Position numbers and translations under genes: made by a program
NCBI RefSeq assembly: GCF_020554865.1
Contig: NZ_JAJCIC010000004.1
Location: 1-64,000 of the forward strand
Direction of reading: 5' to 3'
Source: Lacrimispora sp. 210928-DFI.3.58
GTDB taxonomy: Bacteria > Bacillota > Clostridia > Lachnospirales > Lachnospiraceae
Length of the DNA: 64,000 nt
The notes under the pieces: model-generated
The model's database searches: none
Told to the model about the DNA's origin: nothing
Seen by the model: only the letters and a program-made list of their open reading frames with translations
Shown here: positions 9,779-17,564 of the stretch, in pieces
Layout: each line of letters opens with the position of its first letter
How positions within the stretch are numbered: position 1 is the stretch's first letter

Positions 9779-9844
9779 ATCTTACCGAAATCAGCTTCTC
9801 CCGTAAATTCACTAAGTGACGCTGGAATGTTCGTTTTTTGACGT
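9779..9844 (-). promoter_or_regulatory. Promoter of the sugar ABC operon with conserved boxes
   Basis: Read on the minus strand, three boxes are seen: ACGTCAA (9838-9844), AGTGAA (9808-9813) and TAAGAT (9779-9784), separated by 24 and 23 bp. Exactly the same three boxes with exactly the same spacings occur upstream of the FAD oxidoreductase gene (11247-11312). TAAGAT is a plausible -10 box with no good -35, as expected for an activator-dependent promoter; the outer boxes are candidate binding sites for the operon's AraC-type response regulator. The transcript would begin about 45 bp before the lipoprotein start. Confidence 0.55.
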
Positions 9845-9853
9845 GCCCCGATG

Positions 9854-11203
9854 TCACATTTTTGACATTTCCTGCTTCATTCCCTTCAGATAGGCTCCCT
9901 GCCGGAATAACCTCATGCGGAGAGCGTCAGTGTCTAGTTCACTCATACAAATGCCCTGTTCGGCTGCCATAGCAGCAGCTGTTCCAGCTGCCTGTCCCAT
10001 TGCAAAGCATGCCGGCATAACACGCAGAGAGGCCTGCATCATCCGGTCGCAGCTGACAGTGCGGCCTGCCACCAGAAGATTATCAATGGTTTGGGGAAGA
10101 AGGCATCGGAAGGGTATCCCATAGGATTCTCCCGGAGCATACCGGTTCTTCTGATACCCTGTTTCTGCTGCCTCTGCATCCGCTCCGTTGGAAGCATGGA
10201 TATCGATCGGATAGGAATAATATGCAATACTGTCCTCAAAGTCTGCCCGGCGCATATAGTCCTCCCCTGTAAGGATGTATCTCCCTCTAAGCCGTCTGGA
10301 TTCTCTGACACCGATATTGGGACCGCTTAAGGCCAGCACTGCCTGCTCTGCTCCTGGCACATAAGAACGGATAAAATTCATAAGCATCGGCAGCTTCTGC
10401 CTGGACTCGATCTCCGCTTTTGTAATGGACTCCCCATTGATCGGATTCCAGTCAAATACATGCCCGAAATTAAAGGAAGCCATGCCCCTTGCAGGAAGGG
10501 AAATACCTGCCACCTTTACCTCTCCCGCCGGGAAATCACCATTCTCCTTTGCACGTTCCACTGCCTTCATAAGATTCCCGTTTTCCCCTGTTTTTTCCGC
10601 GTATTCGAGAAAACGGTCTGTGTCAAAATTTGCAACCTTAAAGCACAGGGTTCCGCCCTGTACCTGGTCATTCTCATCCCCGTATTCCATCTCACAGCCT
10701 GCCATGGCGGACAGGTCTGCATCTCCTGTACAGTCCACCACACAGCTGGCAGACAGGTATTGGAGCCCTGATTTGTTGTGGACCAAAAGTTCTTTTACTT
10801 TATGGTTTTCTACATTGCAGTCTATCAGAACCGTATGAAACAGGATATCACAGCCGCTTGCGGTCACCAGCCTGTCAAGTATCAGCTTAAGGCTCTCGGA
10901 GTCAATGGGAAGCCAGTCATATTCCTCCAAACGGCCAGGCTTTCTGTCATAGAAAGGGCTCTTCCAGCTATGCTGTTTCAGCTCCTCCAGGATTTCCAGC
11001 CCGATCCCGCGTATGATAGTCTCCACTCCATCGGTGTAGGTGCAAAATGCGGGAATAGAAGCTCCTGTTGCCATGCCCCCCAGATATCCGTCCCTTTCAA
11101 CTAACAGCGTCCTGGCACCGTTCCTGGCAGAGGCAATGGCCGCCGCCACTCCCGCCGGGCCGCCTCCTGCTACGATCACGTCATACTTTTTTTCAAACTT
11201 CAT
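9854..11203 (-). CDS. FAD-dependent oxidoreductase (FAD_oxidored family)
   Basis: 449-residue flavoprotein with an N-terminal Rossmann motif (GGGPAG, 13-18, in VIVAGGGPAGVAAAIASARNG-like context), a second FAD segment (VVDCTGDADLSAMAGCEMEYG) and a C-terminal FAD motif (LLVAGRTVSCDRMMQASLRV). It belongs to the PF12831-type group found beside sugar ABC operons and glycosidases; physiological substrates are mostly unknown, but oxidation of a sugar hydroxyl is a reasonable guess. No signal peptide, so cytoplasmic. AAGGAGA precedes the ATG. It is the first gene of the minus-strand module, with its own copy of the conserved promoter, so it is probably co-regulated with the transporter. Confidence 0.88.
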   Translation of the reverse strand: MKFEKKYDVIVAGGGPAGVAAAIASARNGARTLLVERDGYLGGMATGASIPAFCTYTDGVETIIRGIGLEILEELKQHSWKSPFYDRKPGRLEEYDWLPIDSESLKLILDRLVTASGCDILFHTVLIDCNVENHKVKELLVHNKSGLQYLSASCVVDCTGDADLSAMAGCEMEYGDENDQVQGGTLCFKVANFDTDRFLEYAEKTGENGNLMKAVERAKENGDFPAGEVKVAGISLPARGMASFNFGHVFDWNPINGESITKAEIESRQKLPMLMNFIRSYVPGAEQAVLALSGPNIGVRESRRLRGRYILTGEDYMRRADFEDSIAYYSYPIDIHASNGADAEAAETGYQKNRYAPGESYGIPFRCLLPQTIDNLLVAGRTVSCDRMMQASLRVMPACFAMGQAAGTAAAMAAEQGICMSELDTDALRMRLFRQGAYLKGMKQEMSKM

Positions 11204-11246
11204 TTTAGCATCTCCTTGTCTGTTTTTCCACTTCCCGGATAGCTTT

Positions 11247-11312
11247 ATCTTACCGCAGCTGCCATAAAGGAGTTGTTCACTTTTTGAAGAAATGATGTCA
11301 TGAAATTGACGT
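11247..11312 (-). promoter_or_regulatory. Promoter of the FAD oxidoreductase gene with conserved boxes
   Basis: On the minus strand: ACGTCAA (11306-11312), 24 bp, AGTGAA (11276-11281), 23 bp, TAAGAT (11247-11252). Boxes and spacings are identical to the region upstream of the sugar-binding lipoprotein gene, while the intervening bases are mostly different, which points to functional constraint rather than recent duplication. Likely a shared activator-dependent promoter. Confidence 0.55.
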
Positions 11313-11364
11313 TATCTGTTTCTCTCCAAAAACGCAGGAGTCGGGATTTTTCCGTTTAAAACTA

Positions 11365-11393
11365 TTGACAGGACCAAATGGAAGTGCTATATT
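11365..11393 (+). promoter_or_regulatory. Sigma-A promoter of the ion-transporter gene
   Basis: TTGACA (11365-11370), a 17-bp spacer and TATATT (11388-11393) form a near-consensus vegetative promoter. The transcript would start near 11400 and carry a leader of about 86 nt. Because of this promoter, a reading frame that opens at 11378 cannot be the start of the transporter. Confidence 0.85.
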
Positions 11394-11404
11394 ACCTGCC
11401 GTAC

Positions 11405-11438
11405 GAAAAAGAAGGGAGGCAATTTGCCTTTCTTTTTC
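11405..11438 (+). promoter_or_regulatory. Leader hairpin of the transporter mRNA
   Basis: GAAAAAGAA (11405-11413) pairs perfectly with TTCTTTTTC (11430-11438), and AGGC/GCCT forms an inner stem. The 3' arm is U-rich and is followed by ATTTT, so it could act as an attenuator or mRNA stabiliser just after the transcription start. No known riboswitch was recognised. Confidence 0.45.
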
Positions 11439-11485
11439 ATTTTACAGGGTATGTTAAAAGCATATCAATCAAAGGAGGTTTTGTT

Positions 11486-12934
11486 GTGAACAAATTGATT
11501 GCGGTTTTGGCTGGTCTGACAGCAGCTTTTCACGCAGGCTCCATACAGGCGTGGGCTGCTGAAGGCACTGCCGCAGAGAGCGCTGCGAAGGTGATGCCGG
11601 CATGGCTGTGTATTCCTTTTGCGGGACTGCTGCTGTGTATCGCCATCTTTCCTTTAGTAAAGGAGGAATGGTGGGAAAAGCACCGTCCTCTGGTGGTTGC
11701 GCTGTGGTCTCTCCTGTTCGTGGTGCCCTTTGCTGTACTGTATGGTGCAGGCAGCGCCCTGGAGACTGTGCTGGAATGCATCATAAATGATTATCTGACA
11801 TTCATTGTTTTGCTGTTCGGCTTGTTCTGTGTGGCAGGAAATATTACAATGGAAGGAGACTTAGCCGGATCGCCGCGGGTAAATGTGATCCTGCTGGTCA
11901 TCGGTACTCTGCTTTCAAGTCTGATCGGAACCACTGGTTCCAGTATGCTCATGGTACGTCCGGTGATCAAAATGAATTCCTGGCGCAGACGCCGGTCTCA
12001 TGTAATGGTATTTTTTATTTTCCTGATCTCCAATATCGGAGGGTGCCTGACACCGATCGGAGACCCGCCGATCTTAATGGGATTTTCCAGAGGAGTGCCC
12101 TTTTTCTGGAGTCTGAAGCTGTTTCCGGTACTGCTCTTTCATATGGCGGTACTGCTGCTGATTTTTTATTGGATCGACAGGAAAAATTATTGTATGGATA
12201 TTGCCCGCGGGTGTAAACCGGATATCAGCAAGCCCGGCACGGAGATCAAGATCCAGGGGCTGCATAACCTGGTATTCTTGGTAATGATCGTGGCCGCCGT
12301 TATTTTAAGCGGTACTCTGCCGGGGCTGGCAGCATTTCAGGACGCAGAAGGGCGGACTCTCGGCATCCACATATTCCGCGAGGTGACGCTGACCTGGCCG
12401 GCACTGATCGAGATCGTGTTGATCCTGGCGGCAGCATTTCTTTCCTTTAAGACAACCAGCCCGGAAATCCGCAGAAAGAACCACTTTACCTGGGGAGCCA
12501 TAGAAGAGGTTGCTGTTCTGTTTGTAGGGATTTTTATCACCATGCAGCCGGCGCTGATGATCTTAAAGACCATGGGATCACAGCTTGGGATCACAAAGCC
12601 CTTAGAGATGTTCTGGGCTACGGGAATATTGTCCAGCTTCCTGGATAATACACCCACCTATCTTGTATTCCTGACTACCACAGGAGCCATGGGTTTTGCA
12701 GAGGGCGTTTCCACTGCTCTGGGATATATTCCGTTGAAAATGCTGATGGCCATTTCCTGCGGCGCTGTGTTTATGGGAGCCAATACGTATATCGGCAATG
12801 CGCCGAACTTTATGGTAAAATCCATTTCAGATGAAAATGGTATCCGGATGCCTTCCTTTTTCGGATATTTGCTGTGGTCCATCAAGATCCTGGTACCTGT
12901 ATTTATTCTGGATACCATCGTATTCTTTTTATAA
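11486..12934 (+). CDS. CitMHS/NhaD-like ion transporter
   Basis: 482-residue membrane protein with about 12 hydrophobic helices, of the ion-transporter superfamily that holds NhaD Na+/H+ antiporters, ArsB and CitMHS citrate carriers. The two inverted re-entrant regions are visible as SLIGTTGSSMLMVRP near 155 and SSFLDNTPTYLVFLTTTG near 385, plus GGCLTPIGDPPILMG near 185. The GTG at 11486 is the start: AAAGGAGG lies 7 nt upstream and the consensus promoter ends before it. The first 25 residues look like a signal-anchor helix. The next gene follows after 13 bp. Antiporter versus carboxylate transporter cannot be decided from sequence. Confidence 0.85.
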   Translation: MNKLIAVLAGLTAAFHAGSIQAWAAEGTAAESAAKVMPAWLCIPFAGLLLCIAIFPLVKEEWWEKHRPLVVALWSLLFVVPFAVLYGAGSALETVLECIINDYLTFIVLLFGLFCVAGNITMEGDLAGSPRVNVILLVIGTLLSSLIGTTGSSMLMVRPVIKMNSWRRRRSHVMVFFIFLISNIGGCLTPIGDPPILMGFSRGVPFFWSLKLFPVLLFHMAVLLLIFYWIDRKNYCMDIARGCKPDISKPGTEIKIQGLHNLVFLVMIVAAVILSGTLPGLAAFQDAEGRTLGIHIFREVTLTWPALIEIVLILAAAFLSFKTTSPEIRRKNHFTWGAIEEVAVLFVGIFITMQPALMILKTMGSQLGITKPLEMFWATGILSSFLDNTPTYLVFLTTTGAMGFAEGVSTALGYIPLKMLMAISCGAVFMGANTYIGNAPNFMVKSISDENGIRMPSFFGYLLWSIKILVPVFILDTIVFFL

Positions 12935-12947
12935 GGAGGGGTAAGCA

Positions 12948-14006
12948 ATGGGATATACAGAACATGATTTAAGAGAACTGGCAGAGCGTATCTACGATCT
13001 GGATGCAGAGGTATATACACAGCTTGGATCTTCCCTTGGACGTGTATATAACCGTGACCGGGAGCGCTGTGTGGAGGAGATCGTCCTCCTGATGAAGAAC
13101 CGGGATCAGGCCCACGTACTGCGGAGCGAGCTGGCATTGATCAGCAATATGGCGCGGACCATTCAGGATAAGGAGCTGCGCAAGCTGGTCATGTCGGAGT
13201 ACAACCGCATTCTGACAGAGGTAACGAACCTGCCAACAAGCTTTGGAACAGACGATATTAAGGATCAGACACTGGCACAGCTGAATGCGCTGAATTTAAA
13301 GGAGCGTTTTTCCGGTGATGATCATCTGATCATCTGTATCAGCCGTGCCTATGGCTGCGGAGGAAGCGCCATCGGTTTCAGTCTGGCGGATTCTTATAAG
13401 ATTAATTATTATGATGTGGAGATCTTCAATGCGGTGCTCTCCCGGCTGGAGGCTGAGAAAAGCACCGTGGAGGATAAGGCAGGCTTTCCCTACAGCCGCC
13501 CGAAGGAGAAAGAGGGCCAGCCCGAATACGGCTATGAGCCTCCGGCATTCGCAGAGCCAAAGAAGCTGACCCTTAGGGAACATCTCCGGGAGTTCAGCCG
13601 CTACCATGGACTGCCGAAAAAAGATGCCATCTTCTTTAACCAGAGTGACCTGATCTGCGATATGGCAGCAAAGGAAGATTTTATCGTTATGGGACGGTGT
13701 GCAGATGTGATCCTGACAAATAACCGCATTCCCCATGTGAGCATTTATATTACAGCGCCCTTTGAGCAGCGGGTGAACCGGATCATGCGGATGAACAGCA
13801 GCATGACAGAAAAACAGGTGCGCCGCCTGGTAAGAAAGATGGATCAGGAGCACACCCGGTATTATAAATTTTACACCGGACGCCGCTGGGGCAATGCCGT
13901 TAATTACGATCTGTGCATCAACAGTGCCAGCTATGGAATCGACGGAGCCGTGGAGCTGATCCGCCGCATGGTGGACCCGGTGGCGAAAAATGAGAAGCTG
14001 ATTTAA
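12948..14006 (+). CDS. Cytidylate kinase-like family protein
   Basis: 352 residues. An N-terminal helical, charged region (1-125) of unknown role precedes a P-loop NMP-kinase fold: IISRAYGCGGSAIG-like loop near 130-143, then MGRCADVIL, a lid-like RIMRMNSSMTEKQVRRLVRKMDQEH segment read as short motifs, and YYKFYTGRRWG near 305. These are hallmarks of the cytidylate-kinase-like (AAK) family common in Clostridia, distinct from true Cmk; its substrate is unknown. It is 13 bp downstream of the transporter gene, so the two are co-transcribed. Its stop overlaps the convergent stop of the next gene by 3 bp, with no terminator between. Confidence 0.85.
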   Translation: MGYTEHDLRELAERIYDLDAEVYTQLGSSLGRVYNRDRERCVEEIVLLMKNRDQAHVLRSELALISNMARTIQDKELRKLVMSEYNRILTEVTNLPTSFGTDDIKDQTLAQLNALNLKERFSGDDHLIICISRAYGCGGSAIGFSLADSYKINYYDVEIFNAVLSRLEAEKSTVEDKAGFPYSRPKEKEGQPEYGYEPPAFAEPKKLTLREHLREFSRYHGLPKKDAIFFNQSDLICDMAAKEDFIVMGRCADVILTNNRIPHVSIYITAPFEQRVNRIMRMNSSMTEKQVRRLVRKMDQEHTRYYKFYTGRRWGNAVNYDLCINSASYGIDGAVELIRRMVDPVAKNEKLI

Positions 14007-14671
14007 AAGCATTTCTCTACAAAGAACCTAAGCACCCTGCTTCCATCCACTGTGTCCTCCCTCTTGTGGGAAAAGCACATGCGTTCCGGGTGCCACTGGA
14101 CGCTCCAGACCGGAAGGCTGTCATGGTATAATGCTTCCACGATGCCGTCTTCTGCTGAGCGCTGTACCACATGGAGCCCCTTTCCCGGAACATCCACAGC
14201 CTGGTGATGGGAGCTGTTGGTGGCAAATTCGCCGCCGTAAAGCTCATAGATCCATGAGCCTTCCTCCGCCCCGGAACAATGTACCTTATCCCAGTCTGCA
14301 CCCTTATCCCTGGCATGACGCCAGGCAGTATCAATATCCTGGAACAGTGTTCCGCCAAAATACGTATTAATAAGCTGATGTCCCCGGCAGATGCCGAGCA
14401 CCGGCTTTTTTGCCTTTACAAAGGCATCCAGAATGGTAAACTGTACTTCATCTAATCCCTCATCGATCTCCTCGCTTCCGGCGATCTCCTGGCCGTAGCG
14501 CCTGGGATGGATGTCGCAGCCTCCGGGAAGCAGCAGGCCGTCATAGCCTTCCGCCCCGCAGATTTCCTCTGTCAGCACTGCCTGGGCGCCTACGCCCTCT
14601 ATGGCATTGCGGTAGTTGTCCAGCTTGCTCCTATAGCCTGGAATCAAAATACGAACTGTTTTCTCGCTCAT
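14003..14671 (-). CDS. Class I glutamine amidotransferase-like hydrolase (peptidase C26, PuuD-like)
   Basis: 222-residue cytoplasmic hydrolase of the gamma-glutamyl-GABA hydrolase family. The nucleophile elbow GICRGHQL puts the catalytic cysteine at about 95, and the His-Glu pair is in SVQWHPER near 195-200. Known relatives cleave gamma-glutamyl bonds (gamma-glutamyl-GABA, folate polyglutamates) or other amides. It is the last gene of the minus-strand heterocycle locus, 69 bp after a molybdenum hydroxylase, so an amide or glutamyl conjugate formed in that pathway may be its substrate; that is inference. It ends tail to tail with the kinase-like gene. Confidence 0.88.
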   Translation of the reverse strand: MSEKTVRILIPGYRSKLDNYRNAIEGVGAQAVLTEEICGAEGYDGLLLPGGCDIHPRRYGQEIAGSEEIDEGLDEVQFTILDAFVKAKKPVLGICRGHQLINTYFGGTLFQDIDTAWRHARDKGADWDKVHCSGAEEGSWIYELYGGEFATNSSHHQAVDVPGKGLHVVQRSAEDGIVEALYHDSLPVWSVQWHPERMCFSHKREDTVDGSRVLRFFVEKCF

Positions 14672-14695
14672 CTTACAAGTCTCCCTCCGTTGCCT

Positions 14696-14714
14696 GAAGG
14701 CCCCAATAGCCTTC
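14696..14714 (-). terminator. Small intergenic hairpin after the hydroxylase gene
   Basis: GAAGGC/GCCTTC with a 7-nt loop in the 69-bp gap between the molybdenum hydroxylase and the C26 hydrolase. There is no U-tract, so it is unlikely to terminate; it may stabilise or process the message. Confidence 0.3.
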
Positions 14715-14740
14715 GGTTATACGCGGATTTAAGCGTACCA

Positions 14741-17023
14741 TTATTGCAGGGGTTTGTCAATATTCCGGAGTGCTGCCAGCACCTTATCCGGCGTGGCAGG
14801 AAGCTCGTTGAGCTCTCCGTGGATGGCATTGCAGATGGCGTTCACCAGGGCGGGGGCTACGGGGACTACGGGGCATTCTCCCAAAGCCTTTGCGCCAAAG
14901 GGGCCGTCCGGCTCCCCCTCCGGTGTCTCAATGAAATCCAGATGGAACCGGGGCATCTGGGAGGCGCGGAGAATACCGTACTTTTTCAGAGTCTGCAGAG
15001 ATGGCTTTCCCGTCCTGTCATAGGAGAGTTCCTCTGTCAGGCCGTAGCCTAAGCCCATCTGAAGGGCTCCTGCCAGCTGCCCACGGATCACCATAGGATT
15101 GATGACCCGTCCCACATCGTGGACGGCTGCGTAATCCAGAAGCCTTACCTCCCCGTTTCTCGTATTGACCTCCACCTTCGCAATGTGAACGCCGTAGGAG
15201 ACAGCTCCCCGTTTGGCCTCATAAGTCTCCACTGCCATGAGCTCTCTCATACTCTTTGACTGGCAGTACAGCATGACTTCGGAAAGGCTGGCATGCTTGG
15301 CGGGATCTGTGATGCAGAAGGCCTGGTTATCCTTAAGCTCAATTTTCTCCGGCTCCACGCCTAAGAGCTTTCCCGCTTCCATCTGAAGCTCCTTCTTCAT
15401 AGCCAGAGCAGTCTTTCTGGCAGCGCTCCCCACCACGAACACACCGCGGCTTGAGTAGTCCCCGATATGCCAGTGGACAACATCCGTATCCGCCGCCACA
15501 CAGCCGATCCTGTCCATGGAAATGCCCAGGATCTCAGAAATGATCTGCATCTGCATTCCCAGAGTGTCCGTGCCCATATCGTGGGAGCCGGTATAGTAGA
15601 TGCAGGAGCCGTCCTCGTTCATTTTCAGCATGGGAGTGGTGACATCCCGGTGGGCGCCCACACAGTTATTGCCGTGCACTCCCAGGGCCATCCCCACCCC
15701 GATTCGGATATCGCTGTTTTCTGTGGCCTTCTGCTCCTTAAGCCATGCAGGGTAATCTGCCAGCTCCATCGCCCGCTTTAAGCAGTCCTTTGGCCTGGCA
15801 TTGCCATGGGGCGTGTGGAAAATGGGATCCAAGCTGTCTGGATCCACCATATTTTTCATCTGCAGCTGGGCCATGTCCATGTGAAGAAAGTCTGCGATCC
15901 TCTGGAGCTGCCGCTCCCAGCCAAAATATATCTGGGGAGAGCCGTAGCCCCGCATAGCTCCCGCTGTCTCCGTGTTGGTATATACGGGATTGCAGTGAAA
16001 ACGCATGTGATCGATCTTATAAGCCTTAAAGACCTTGTGGGACATGGCCCCGCCCACATTGAGGGCACTGGAGGCATAGGCTCCCGTATTCAGGTATACC
16101 TTAAAATCGGCAGCCTTCAGCGTGCCGTCCTTCATAAAGCCGGTTTTCATATAGCTGATGGAGGGGTGGCGGACACGGGTGGAAAGGATGCATTCCCTGC
16201 GGTTGTATTCCAGCTTTACAGGGCGTCCTGTCATTATGGACAGGGCCGCTGCCACAGGCTCCGCAGTCAGCTCCAGCTTTCCTCCAAAGGCGCCGCCGAT
16301 GGCCGGGGACACCATCCGTATTTTATTGTAGGACAGCCCGAAGATCCTGGCCATGATGACCCGGAAGGCAAAGGTGTTCTGGCAGGGGCTCCAGACAGTG
16401 AGCTTGCCGTCCGGCCCGTAGTCTGCAATGGCTACATGGGGCTCAATGGCTCCGTGGTGGACTGCCTGGGTGGTATACCGGTCCTCAAATACGTAATCAC
16501 ACTCCCGGAAAGCGGCCTCCACGTCTCCTGCCTCCGCGTGGATATCTCCCACCACATTGCCTCCTTCATGGATCGGATAGGCACCCGGACTTATGGCCTC
16601 CTCGATCTCCGTTATCACAGGAAGCTCCTCATACTCCACCTCAATGAGGCTGGCCGCCTTTTTTGCAATATCTAAGGTATCGGCTGCTACAGCAGCCACC
16701 CGGTCTCCCACAAAGCGCACGGTATCGTCAAAGATCCTCTCCGTATCCGGAAGGGAATGTTCCGTAAAACGGACAGCGCTGTTGTAGCGTTTTTCAGGCG
16801 TATTCCTGTAGGTAGCCACTGCTCGCACGCCGGGAAGGCTCTCGGCCTTGGAGGTATCAAGTCTTTTTATCCTTCCATGGGCACAGGTGCTTAAGACCAG
16901 TCTGGCATAAAGCATTCCCGGCAGCTCCATGTCTGCAACATACATTTTCCTTCCCGTCACCTTCAGGGCCGAATCGCTTATGGGCCTGGGAGTCCCTATG
17001 ACCTGAAATCCTTCCTCCATCAT
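14741..17023 (-). CDS. Xanthine dehydrogenase-like molybdenum-binding subunit (set C)
   Basis: 760-residue large subunit of a molybdenum hydroxylase. N-terminal Ald_Xan_dh_C domain (about 15-125) is followed by MoCo-binding domains with GGAFGGK near 245, AMRGYGSPQ near 360 and the catalytic-glutamate segment FGAKALGECP near 720. The usual GQG loop is replaced by GSHDMGTDTLG, so cofactor contacts may differ. It starts inside the stop of its 2Fe-2S partner (ATGA overlap). The enzyme would hydroxylate a purine or related N-heterocycle, passing electrons through the small subunit. No FAD subunit lies next to it; the only one in the locus is at 26367-27308. Exact substrate unknown. Confidence 0.92.
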   Translation of the reverse strand: MMEEGFQVIGTPRPISDSALKVTGRKMYVADMELPGMLYARLVLSTCAHGRIKRLDTSKAESLPGVRAVATYRNTPEKRYNSAVRFTEHSLPDTERIFDDTVRFVGDRVAAVAADTLDIAKKAASLIEVEYEELPVITEIEEAISPGAYPIHEGGNVVGDIHAEAGDVEAAFRECDYVFEDRYTTQAVHHGAIEPHVAIADYGPDGKLTVWSPCQNTFAFRVIMARIFGLSYNKIRMVSPAIGGAFGGKLELTAEPVAAALSIMTGRPVKLEYNRRECILSTRVRHPSISYMKTGFMKDGTLKAADFKVYLNTGAYASSALNVGGAMSHKVFKAYKIDHMRFHCNPVYTNTETAGAMRGYGSPQIYFGWERQLQRIADFLHMDMAQLQMKNMVDPDSLDPIFHTPHGNARPKDCLKRAMELADYPAWLKEQKATENSDIRIGVGMALGVHGNNCVGAHRDVTTPMLKMNEDGSCIYYTGSHDMGTDTLGMQMQIISEILGISMDRIGCVAADTDVVHWHIGDYSSRGVFVVGSAARKTALAMKKELQMEAGKLLGVEPEKIELKDNQAFCITDPAKHASLSEVMLYCQSKSMRELMAVETYEAKRGAVSYGVHIAKVEVNTRNGEVRLLDYAAVHDVGRVINPMVIRGQLAGALQMGLGYGLTEELSYDRTGKPSLQTLKKYGILRASQMPRFHLDFIETPEGEPDGPFGAKALGECPVVPVAPALVNAICNAIHGELNELPATPDKVLAALRNIDKPLQ

Positions 17024-17493
17024 CCTTCACCTCTCATCCGTGCGGCAGCCAGAAGTATGGCCTCCACGATCTTCTCATATCCCGTACAGCGGCAGAGATT
17101 GGGGTCAATGGCCTCCCTCACCTGCTCCTCTGCAGGGGACGGATTTTTATCCAGCAATGCCTTTGCCGACATGATCATGCCGGGAATGCAGAAGCCGCAC
17201 TGGACAGCTCCCGCATCCACAAAGGCCTGCTGTATGGGATGGAGCCTGTTTCCCTCTGCCAGGCCTTCGATGGTCTCGATCCGCTTCCCGGAAAGCTTCA
17301 CTGCCCGGACCAGGCAGGAACGGACGGCCGCGCCGTCTATGATCACCATACAGGCGCCGCAGTCCCCTGTCTCGCATCCGCATTTTGTCCCGGTAAGCCG
17401 CAGCCCCTCCCGAAGGGCCCGAAGAAGGGTCCACTGGGGCTCCACCGCCACCTGGCATTCTGTTCCGTTGATATTCAGGCTGATCTGTTCCAT
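17020..17493 (-). CDS. 2Fe-2S subunit of molybdenum hydroxylase (set C)
   Basis: 157-residue electron-transfer subunit. A plant-type [2Fe-2S] domain has ligands at about C40, C45, C48 and C60 (CETGDCGAC), and the C-terminal four-helix domain has CGFC (about 99-102) and CRCTGY (about 134-139) that bind the second cluster next to the molybdopterin. The ATG at 17493 is preferred because GAGGA lies upstream; a longer frame from 17529 has no ribosome site. Four-base overlap with the large subunit indicates coupled translation. Confidence 0.93.
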   Translation of the reverse strand: MEQISLNINGTECQVAVEPQWTLLRALREGLRLTGTKCGCETGDCGACMVIIDGAAVRSCLVRAVKLSGKRIETIEGLAEGNRLHPIQQAFVDAGAVQCGFCIPGMIMSAKALLDKNPSPAEEQVREAIDPNLCRCTGYEKIVEAILLAAARMRGEG

Positions 17494-17564
17494 TATCCTG
17501 TTCCTCTTTTCTGTCTGCTTTTCTCCCATGGCAGAATCCGGCTGTATTGTGCCCTTATTTCCGT

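Noticed and set aside
11378..11485. Upstream extension of the ion transporter from an ATG at 11378
   Set aside because: This ATG lies inside the -35/-10 spacer of a near-consensus promoter; the GTG at 11486 has a proper ribosome site and starts a membrane protein of normal type.
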